Below are positions 1 through 4,575 of a stretch of DNA of 5,249 bases, piece after piece. The first letter of the stretch is position 1. Every line of letters starts with the position of its first letter. The translations under genes were made by a program, and so were the position numbers. This DNA is from Thermoplasmata archaeon (lineage in GTDB: Archaea; Thermoplasmatota; Thermoplasmata; GCA-020350865). The DNA lies in contig CP070726.1 of NCBI GenBank assembly GCA_020350865.1, forward strand, positions 2,380,521 through 2,385,769, in the 5' to 3' direction. The notes below the pieces were generated by a model, which was not told where the DNA came from, ran no database searches, and saw nothing but the letters and a program-made list of their open reading frames with translations.

Positions 1-177
1 AGGCAGGGAGGTTTCGATGGATATTGTCTTAATGTCTGTTGAGCAAACAGAAACAGCAACACATTCCTTGGTTTCCTATGCCACCCCTTCCAGGATGTTA
101 GAGAGTTTAAGAGCGTTGCCTCCATATCCTTTCTCGTACGTCTTGTAGTTCACAATTATCACAGGCGTTCTTAGCAT
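1..177 (-). pseudogene. tpiA: Triosephosphate isomerase, 5' part, interrupted by an in-frame TAG; runs off left edge
   Basis: Starting at the ATG at 177 the minus strand encodes MLRTPVIIVNYKTYEKGYGG, then about 13 more residues ending LEGVA. This matches the first beta strand and helix of archaeal triosephosphate isomerase, the glycolytic/gluconeogenic enzyme interconverting dihydroxyacetone phosphate and glyceraldehyde 3-phosphate. The active-site pair of the N-x-K motif is present as Asn10 and Lys12 (codons at 148-150 and 142-144). Codon 34 is TAG (76-78). After it the same frame stays open to the window edge for 25 codons (ETKECVAVSVCSTDIKTISI, then ETSLP). This fits the next part of the family, where a strand is followed by a D-L/I and a Leu/Ile-Pro segment. 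In relatives the TAG position normally holds a sense residue such as Lys or Glu. Possibilities are a nonsense mutation (pseudogene), a sequencing error, or TAG decoded as pyrrolysine. No restart codon is visible between the TAG and the edge. Family identity is from recognition, not a search; the remainder of the gene lies outside the window. Confidence 0.72.
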
Positions 178-206
178 CTCAATCCCTAGAGGAAATGATG
201 TTAGGA

Positions 207-214
207 TAGTTAAA
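207..214 (-). promoter_or_regulatory. Candidate archaeal TATA box for the triosephosphate isomerase gene
   Basis: The minus strand reads TTTAACTA, centred about 34 bases upstream of the ATG at 177. This spacing nearly equals that of the TATA-like boxes in front of the ferredoxin and peptidase genes. Transcription would begin roughly 8 to 10 bases before the ATG, giving a nearly leaderless mRNA. Only a weak Shine-Dalgarno match (AGGGATTGAG) sits before the start. The match to consensus is modest. A second AT-rich palindrome, ATTTTAAAAT at 253-262, could be an alternative box further upstream. Confidence 0.33.
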
Positions 215-311
215 GGTTTATGGTTGCAGATATTGAGCGAGAGGCATTTCCAATTTTAAAATAGAGGTGCTGGCCCCCACAAGGCATTCCTTTTGGTGCA
301 ATATAGTCTTG

Positions 312-956
312 TCATTGAATTGTAGTTCTTTTTATCATCTCGATGCCGTTTTCGGGGCACGTACTCACACATAGGCCGCAGCCGAAGCACTTGTCATCAT
401 GGAATACGAGCAGGTCATCGATGATCTCCCTGGCCCCGAATTGGCATCTCTCCTCACATTCACCGCAGTTGATGCACATTCCCGGGTCGTGTGTGGCTAT
501 GAATTTGGAAGAAAACACATGGTCCGGATATCGAAACCTCAGGGCTGCGCTCATGGAATGACAGCAGCAGGAGCAGCAGCTGCATATGATGTCCACCTTG
601 TCCTTCCCCTCGTAGGTGTAGGCTAAATGCACAAAACCTGCATCATAGGTACGCTTCATGGCCTCCAAGGCATCCTCCACACTGATCCTCTTGGCGACTC
701 CCCTCTCGATTTCCTCTGTTGCCTCGGCATCGAGACTCAGGCAACCGTCCATTGGATCGATACAGTTGCCCATTCTCTTTCTGCAGTAGCATTCCTCCTG
801 TGCTATTACCTCCGCATTATTGAGAATTCCCCTCAGCTCACCCATTTCTATTATCCTATGCTCTCCCGAAAAAGATACGTTGACGGGAATGGTGACAGCC
901 GTCATCTTCCCCACATATTCTTTCTCCAACTCTTCCCTCGTCCAATCCTTCTTCAT
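312..956 (-). CDS. Cysteine-rich 4Fe-4S dicluster ferredoxin-like protein
   Basis: A 214-residue soluble protein with no signal peptide or membrane segment, ending in TGA. The C-terminal third is a double [4Fe-4S] ferredoxin domain: CxxCxxCxxxC at Cys161, 164, 167 and 171, and CxxCxxCxxxCP at Cys190, 193, 196 and 200. The first motif has Gln instead of the usual Pro after its last cysteine. Two more cysteine groups precede it: Cys56, 58, 65 and 72, beginning EECYCRKRMGNC, and the dense run CSCCSCCCH at 125-133. The section between them (about 88-112) resembles the 'EDALE...AGFVH' segment of a family of uncharacterised archaeal and anaerobic bacterial iron-sulfur proteins. Its role is probably electron transfer for an unidentified partner oxidoreductase; the partner and substrate are not visible here. 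The ATG at 956 follows a G-rich sequence (GGGGGG at 963-968, six bases away) that can pair with the 16S tail. It lies 94 bases downstream of the transporter gene and has its own candidate promoter, so co-transcription is not certain. Confidence 0.88.
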   Translation of the reverse strand: MKKDWTREELEKEYVGKMTAVTIPVNVSFSGEHRIIEMGELRGILNNAEVIAQEECYCRKRMGNCIDPMDGCLSLDAEATEEIERGVAKRISVEDALEAMKRTYDAGFVHLAYTYEGKDKVDIICSCCSCCCHSMSAALRFRYPDHVFSSKFIATHDPGMCINCGECEERCQFGAREIIDDLLVFHDDKCFGCGLCVSTCPENGIEMIKRTTIQ

Positions 957-988
957 GACCTTCCCCCCTTACCGTATCAATCTTGTCC

Positions 989-1003
989 TTTTAAAATTTT
1001 GGC
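989..1003 (-). promoter_or_regulatory. Candidate BRE/TATA promoter for the ferredoxin gene
   Basis: The minus strand reads CCAAAATTTTAAAAG here, an A-rich BRE-like stretch running into TTTTAAAA (989-996). Its centre is about 36 bases before the ATG at 956. That predicts a transcription start about 10 bases upstream of the ATG, within the G-rich ribosome binding sequence. The element lies downstream of an oligo-T tract that could end the preceding unit. This is the best-matched promoter-like element in the window, but it is called by eye. Confidence 0.42.
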
Positions 1004-1013
1004 CTTTCTTCTC

Positions 1014-1027
1014 AAAAAACAACGAAA
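1014..1027 (-). terminator. Candidate oligo-T terminator after the transporter gene
   Basis: On the minus strand the sequence TTTCGTTGTTTTTT begins 23 bases after the TAG of the transporter gene. It includes a run of six T (1014-1019). Archaeal RNA polymerase can terminate on oligo-T tracts without a hairpin, and none is evident here. Its position between the transporter stop and the ferredoxin promoter candidate fits the end of the peptidase-transporter unit. Confidence 0.35.
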
Positions 1028-1050
1028 TCGGTATATTCTGGTGAGATTAC

Positions 1051-2577
1051 CTATACTGGCTCAACCTCTACAAGCTCCAAATCAGGCTCTTTCGGCTCGT
1101 ACAAAGGCATCTGGTTCAGGCGGTCATTTAAGATGATCAAGAAAGCTAGCGCTAGTCCCCATTGTATGACGATGGTCATGAATCCCTCAGCCTCAAGCGG
1201 ATTCCACCAGGAGCCTGGGTGGTTCGCAATAGACTGGCCGAAGAACCACAGCATGAGGAAGGTAAACTGCAGGGGAAACAGGTATTTGATTACATATTCC
1301 CACCATTTGCCGATATACAGGTCGTTCCATTCCGTATTTATGAGTCCCTCCCTGAACTTGGAAACCCCGTACTTCCAAATGGAGAAGGCCACAAACAGGC
1401 CGCTGACTATCAGTCCGAAGGACCACACGTGATCCTGGTTCTTAAGAAAGGCGGGCACTCCCCCGTCCACAACTATCAGGGCGGATGGCAGACCGAAAAC
1501 CAGCATTGCCAAGGATGTGACCCTAAGGGATTTGCTTCTGCTCCATCCATGGTCCATGAAGTTTCTCACCGTGATCTCCATGCCTGAGATCATGGAGGTG
1601 ATGGCGGCAAAGGCCATGGCCAAAAAGAAAATCGCTGCAATGGCAACTCCCCCGGGCATGAGCGTAAACAGTCTTGTCAGGTGAATGAAGGCAAGACCCT
1701 CGTTGCCTGACTGCATGACACCAATGGCCTCGACATTGGTCGATGACAGGGCAAAGACCGTGCAAATGACTGCAATGCCCGCAATGAGGGAGGCTGCGTT
1801 ATTGCCGAAGCCTGCGATGACCGCATTTAACGTGGTGTCCTCCCTTTTCTTCATGTAAACCGCATATGTGATGGCCATGCCAAAACCCGCACTGGTGGAA
1901 AATGCGCTCTGGGAGAGTGCAGACACCCACGTGTCGGCCTTCCACAACGCATTGCCGCGGATGCTGAACATGTATTTCAGGCCGTTCAAGGAACCGGGGA
2001 GTGACAGGGCCCATAACATGGCGATAATCAACAGAATGAACATGCCGGGTATGAGAATCTTGTTGGTCTTTTCGATGCCCTGGGCAATGCCCTTGTAAAC
2101 AACGAACGTGGAAATTCCAATGGCCAGAATCTGAAAGAACACCACCTGGGCGGGGTTGTTTATGAAACCGTCCCACATGACCTCCGTGTCCACACCTTCA
2201 GTCAGCCCTCCAGAAGCCGCCACAGTGAAGTACTTGATGACCCACCCCATGACAACCGCATAGTAGAACATGATGAAGATGTTTACAAGCATCATCCACG
2301 CACCCATCCAGGCATATCTTTTGCCTGCGAATCTTTTGAACGAGCCAATGGTCCCGAATCGGGTGCGTTTTCCTATTGTGAACTCGGCGATAAGCAGCGG
2401 AATGGACCAGGAAAACAGGAACAGAAGCCAGGGAATCATGAAGGCCCCTCCACCGTTCACTGCCGTCTCCCTTGGAAAGCGCCATATGTTCCCTGTGCCG
2501 ATGGCAGCACCCATGGCAGCAAAGATGAGACCCCACCTCGACCCCCACTGTTCTTTCGCCTCACCTTCCCCTGCCAT
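1051..2577 (-). CDS. Sodium-dependent transporter of the neurotransmitter:sodium symporter (SNF/NSS) family
   Basis: A 508-residue integral membrane protein with about 12 hydrophobic segments: roughly 16-40, 46-66, 88-118, 146-162, 174-193, 219-241, 250-279, 304-336, 350-370, 383-400, 430-449 and 464-484. It imports a small substrate, most likely an amino acid, with Na+. Segment 1 carries the family signature GTGNIWRFP and NGGGAF (27-45). Aligned by eye to LeuT, Gly23 and Ile26 with Ala324, Thr327 and Ser328 fit the Na2 site. Ala25, Asn30, Ser227 and Asn259 fit Na1. Ser227 replaces the Thr254 of LeuT but keeps the hydroxyl. There is no acidic residue in segment 1 of the kind found in monoamine carriers, so a neutral amino acid is favoured; the exact substrate cannot be read. 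The ATG at 2577 has GGTGA four bases upstream. It starts 24 bases after the peptidase stop, so the two are probably one operon, pairing extracellular peptide trimming with uptake. The stop is TAG; read through, the frame would add 12 residues before TGA. Confidence 0.95.
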   Translation of the reverse strand: MAGEGEAKEQWGSRWGLIFAAMGAAIGTGNIWRFPRETAVNGGGAFMIPWLLFLFSWSIPLLIAEFTIGKRTRFGTIGSFKRFAGKRYAWMGAWMMLVNIFIMFYYAVVMGWVIKYFTVAASGGLTEGVDTEVMWDGFINNPAQVVFFQILAIGISTFVVYKGIAQGIEKTNKILIPGMFILLIIAMLWALSLPGSLNGLKYMFSIRGNALWKADTWVSALSQSAFSTSAGFGMAITYAVYMKKREDTTLNAVIAGFGNNAASLIAGIAVICTVFALSSTNVEAIGVMQSGNEGLAFIHLTRLFTLMPGGVAIAAIFFLAMAFAAITSMISGMEITVRNFMDHGWSRSKSLRVTSLAMLVFGLPSALIVVDGGVPAFLKNQDHVWSFGLIVSGLFVAFSIWKYGVSKFREGLINTEWNDLYIGKWWEYVIKYLFPLQFTFLMLWFFGQSIANHPGSWWNPLEAEGFMTIVIQWGLALAFLIILNDRLNQMPLYEPKEPDLELVEVEPV

Positions 2578-2581
2578 CGGT

Positions 2582-2586
2582 TCACC
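2582..2586 (-). promoter_or_regulatory. Ribosome binding site of the transporter gene
   Basis: The minus strand reads GGTGA, four bases before the ATG at 2577. It matches the GGAGGTGA complement of the archaeal 16S rRNA 3' end. It supports this start, and it supports translation of the transporter as an internal cistron of a peptidase-transporter mRNA rather than from a leaderless transcript. Confidence 0.6.
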
Positions 2587-2601
2587 CGAAAATTACTGCC
2601 A

Positions 2602-4461
2602 TCAGACTGAACTCTTTCGTTTCTCTGCCTCTACTGCCATCTTCAGCGACTTGCCCAATCCAGAATAAACGATACCGAAGATCAAAACCATCATGATGAT
2701 CATGGCCGCGATATCTCCAAACGTATCACCAAGGCTGATATCAACGAAGTACGAGTATGGATCGTACCGGCCGTATTTGGGTGTGCTGACATAGATGACC
2801 TCGCTGATGCTCTTGGCTTCATTGTAATTAGCTTTACCCTCGATATAGTAATAGACTTTTTTACCGCCCTTCTGCCGGGGAATCGTGGCGCTGTAATGCA
2901 CTTCATCCCTGGTATTCATGCGTTTCTCTTTCCATTCCCCGGATTCACCCACCTTGTAATACAGATAAATAGAGTTTTTATTGAGGTTCCCTGCATTCGA
3001 CAGCTCAACTTCCACTGTATACGAGAAGTCGGAATTGATCACCGTCTTCTTCTGGGTGTGATTGATCACCGGCAGCCCGATGTCCAGATTCGGAATGAAC
3101 CGCTCCCTGGCCACCTCCATTACGGGGGCATTTTCCGCAAGATAGAGATGGCTGGGAAGAATCAGCATGCTTATGTTTATCAATTCCTCTTCGGGGACCT
3201 TGCGCACGGTTCCCAGCTCAAAAGTGTATGCTAATATTCTGTGTATTCCGTAGAGCCAGTCGTCCACGTCACCGCTTGTGGGATAGAGCTCGGTTCCTTG
3301 GATGACATCGTAACCGCAGGACTCGGACATCTCCTCGCCCATGAACTGGAAGAGTGCGTCATTTGGTGTGGGCTCACTGGTGTATCCCCATGGGTATATG
3401 ATAAGTTCGCTGAACGTGTGGTGCGAAATGGAGGCGATGATGTCCGATTGACCGTCATCGTTCCAGTCCAGCAATTCAACAAGATTGGCTATGGCCAGGG
3501 TTTCGGGTTCAGATAATCCCCCATCGGGGTCCTCGTCGATTTTACCGTCGTTATCGTCATCCAATCCGTTAACAGGGTCCTCATCCACGTTATTGGGATC
3601 CTGCCTCCACCTGAATATTCCTGGGCGGTATTCCTCCTGAATCCAGCTGTCGCCGTCATCGTCGTAACCATCCTTGGGTCCCCTGTACTCGCTGGCCTGG
3701 GGATTGGGCGTGTCCATGGTCTGGCCTGTGCCCGGGTCGTACGGGCTGCCCCACATGTAGGGATAGTTCCTGTTGGTGTTAACGCCGTCTGTTGGAACGG
3801 TTTCGCCAAAGAGGCCGGGTACGGTTTCCCTGCCGTTCTTCCGCGTATCCGCCACCACGCCGTCGGGGTTCTGCATGGGTACTATCCATATCTCCCTGTT
3901 GTCCACAAGCCATGTTGCCCTGCCCTCGATTCCATCCTCATCTATTGCGCCGTCACCATCGTCATCCAAACCATTGATGGGGTCCTCGTTGATCTCGCCG
4001 TCCCCATCATCATCGGTAGGCTCCATCCCGTAGTTCTCCACCAGGTAGAAAAGGAAGTACATTGCGACTTCAAAGCCTGTCCACTCGCTTCCGTGATGGG
4101 CCCCCATAATTAAGATGTCCGCTTCCTCTGGGTCGCTGTAATAATCGGGTTCGCTATCCACACCGTCCGAGACCTTCACAGCCCAGACCTTTCGTCCCTG
4201 CCATGTTTCGTCGGGAATACCCTTCCTGTTCTCATCTATAGTGGCTGTTATATCGTAAACCTTGACAATCTCAGGGTATCTGGTTGTGATATTGTTGAAG
4301 GCATCCAGCATGGAATCGTAAGTGAAGTACTCCTGAAAATAAGCGTGAAAATCCTCTTGGGCGCCATTCTCCTCGGGTCCATCGGAGGCCAAGGCTTGCG
4401 ATTCCGCTACATTTGCGAGGATTAACAGAAGCAGTAATACAGCCAGTCCGCGCTTCATCAT
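2602..4461 (-). CDS. Secreted, membrane-anchored M14 zinc carboxypeptidase with calcium-type loop insertions
   Basis: A 619-residue protein counted from the ATG at 4461; three further codons extend to a TTG at 4470. A signal peptide occupies residues 1-25 (Lys-Arg, a Leu-rich core, then ALA before Ser). The M14 metallocarboxypeptidase domain follows. Zinc ligands are His123 and Glu126 (HGSEW) and His348 (HTFSEL). Other active-site residues are the NPDG motif at 198-201, substrate-binding Asn230-Arg231 in NTNRNY, Tyr393 and catalytic Glu415 in YTFELG, so the enzyme should be active. It removes C-terminal amino acids from peptides outside the cell. Asp400, in the SGDVDDW segment, falls where carboxypeptidase B has its Asp255, hinting at a preference for Lys/Arg ends; this is weak inference. 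Two acidic DxDxDG-rich insertions interrupt the domain. A beta-sandwich-like region spans about 460-560, then a membrane helix (about 581-601) and a Lys/Arg-rich tail. It sits 24 bases upstream of the transporter gene. The stop is TGA. The family call is firm; the specificity is not. Confidence 0.93.
   Translation of the reverse strand: MMKRGLAVLLLLLILANVAESQALASDGPEENGAQEDFHAYFQEYFTYDSMLDAFNNITTRYPEIVKVYDITATIDENRKGIPDETWQGRKVWAVKVSDGVDSEPDYYSDPEEADILIMGAHHGSEWTGFEVAMYFLFYLVENYGMEPTDDDGDGEINEDPINGLDDDGDGAIDEDGIEGRATWLVDNREIWIVPMQNPDGVVADTRKNGRETVPGLFGETVPTDGVNTNRNYPYMWGSPYDPGTGQTMDTPNPQASEYRGPKDGYDDDGDSWIQEEYRPGIFRWRQDPNNVDEDPVNGLDDDNDGKIDEDPDGGLSEPETLAIANLVELLDWNDDGQSDIIASISHHTFSELIIYPWGYTSEPTPNDALFQFMGEEMSESCGYDVIQGTELYPTSGDVDDWLYGIHRILAYTFELGTVRKVPEEELINISMLILPSHLYLAENAPVMEVARERFIPNLDIGLPVINHTQKKTVINSDFSYTVEVELSNAGNLNKNSIYLYYKVGESGEWKEKRMNTRDEVHYSATIPRQKGGKKVYYYIEGKANYNEAKSISEVIYVSTPKYGRYDPYSYFVDISLGDTFGDIAAMIIMMVLIFGIVYSGLGKSLKMAVEAEKRKSSV
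3514..3675 (-). other. Second calcium-type insertion in the M14 domain, splitting YRGP from SEPET
   Basis: In M14 enzymes the segment Y-x-G-P is normally followed within a few residues by S-E-P-E-T. Here YRGP (259-262) and SEPET (317-321) are separated by 54 residues. These contain two aspartate-rich loops, YDDDGDSWIQEE (266-277) and LDDDNDGKIDED (300-311). The Asp-x-Asp-x-Asp-Gly spacing resembles thrombospondin type 3 or EF-hand-like calcium loops. A further loop, DWNDDGQSDI (332-341), lies just after. Calcium binding is inferred from the motifs alone. Confidence 0.7.
3554..3582 (-). repeat. Coding repeat, copy 1 (EDPxNGLDD unit)
   Basis: This 29-base stretch is closely repeated at 3959-3987, differing at only a few positions. 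Both encode an E-D-P-[IV]-N-G-L-D-D unit, followed by the rest of a DxDxDG loop, in the two insertions of the carboxypeptidase. The likeness at DNA level suggests that one insertion arose by copying of the other, though selection on the same peptide could also keep them similar. Confidence 0.5.
3931..4014 (-). other. First calcium-type insertion in the M14 domain
   Basis: Residues 150-177 hold two tandem acidic loops, DDDGDGEINED (150-160) and LDDDGDGAIDED (165-176), between the zinc motif HGSEW and the NPDG motif. The zinc Glu to NPDG distance is 72 residues, around 30 more than in pancreatic carboxypeptidase A by my recollection of that sequence, so this looks like an insertion. Calcium binding is inferred. 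Confidence 0.7.
3959..3987 (-). repeat. Coding repeat, copy 2 (EDPxNGLDD unit)
   Basis: Partner of the stretch at 3554-3582, about 405 bases away and in the same reading frame. It links the first insertion's two loops. The differences are clustered around the I/V-N-G codons. Confidence 0.5.
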
Positions 4462-4492
4462 TGTAACCAACCTGGTATTATGTTCACTATGC

Positions 4493-4504
4493 TATAACTT
4501 TTTG
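4493..4504 (-). promoter_or_regulatory. Candidate BRE/TATA promoter of the peptidase-transporter unit
   Basis: The minus strand reads CAAAAAGTTATA: an A-rich BRE-like stretch followed by TTATA (4493-4497). The centre is about 34 bases before the ATG at 4461, predicting transcription starting near 4469-4471. That leaves a leader of about 8 to 10 bases with no good Shine-Dalgarno sequence. It would put the alternative TTG at 4470 at or beside the transcript's first base, which favours the ATG at 4461 (or the adjacent ATG at 4458) as the start. Confidence 0.42.
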
Positions 4505-4522
4505 CATGGGTGAAGACCCATG
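4505..4522. promoter_or_regulatory. Perfect inverted repeat directly upstream of the BRE/TATA; candidate operator
   Basis: CATGGGT, a four-base GAAG spacer, then ACCCATG: seven perfectly paired bases on each side. It abuts the BRE-like A-rich stretch of the peptidase promoter. This is where archaeal activators often bind and where repressors can also block transcription factor access. The RNA hairpin it could form is not followed by a U tract on either strand, so it does not look like an intrinsic terminator. The neighbouring winged-helix regulator is an obvious candidate binder. A weaker repeat, TGGATG (4526-4531) with CATCCA (4543-4548), lies further upstream. Confidence 0.4.
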
Positions 4523-4575
4523 GATTGGATGGTCTCAGGGTGCATCCATTTACAGAAAATACAGATATAGATTAC

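Noticed and set aside
1..311. Non-coding left flank
   Set aside because: Translating the minus strand from 177 shows the start of triosephosphate isomerase interrupted by TAG, so only 178-311 is intergenic.
627..1136. 169-codon plus-strand open frame spanning the ferredoxin start and the transporter end
   Set aside because: It lies antisense to two well-supported genes and across their gap, has no recognisable domain, and its translation is the low-complexity kind expected from a shadow frame.
2270..2668. 132-codon plus-strand open frame over the transporter 5' end and peptidase 3' end
   Set aside because: Antisense to two strong coding regions, no family resemblance, and no promoter or ribosome binding site that stands out.
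3514..4014. The acidic loops as a dockerin module for cellulosome-like assembly
   Set aside because: They lie inside the catalytic domain at two separate sites and do not form the paired terminal repeat of about 60-70 residues that defines a dockerin.
4468..4470. TTG at 4470 as the peptidase start
   Set aside because: It would fall at about the predicted transcription start and has no ribosome binding site. The ATG at 4461, three codons later, leaves a normal signal peptide with Lys-Arg near the start.
4505..4522. Intrinsic terminator for the regulator gene
   Set aside because: The hairpin is followed on the minus strand by CAAAAAG rather than a U tract, so it fits an operator better.
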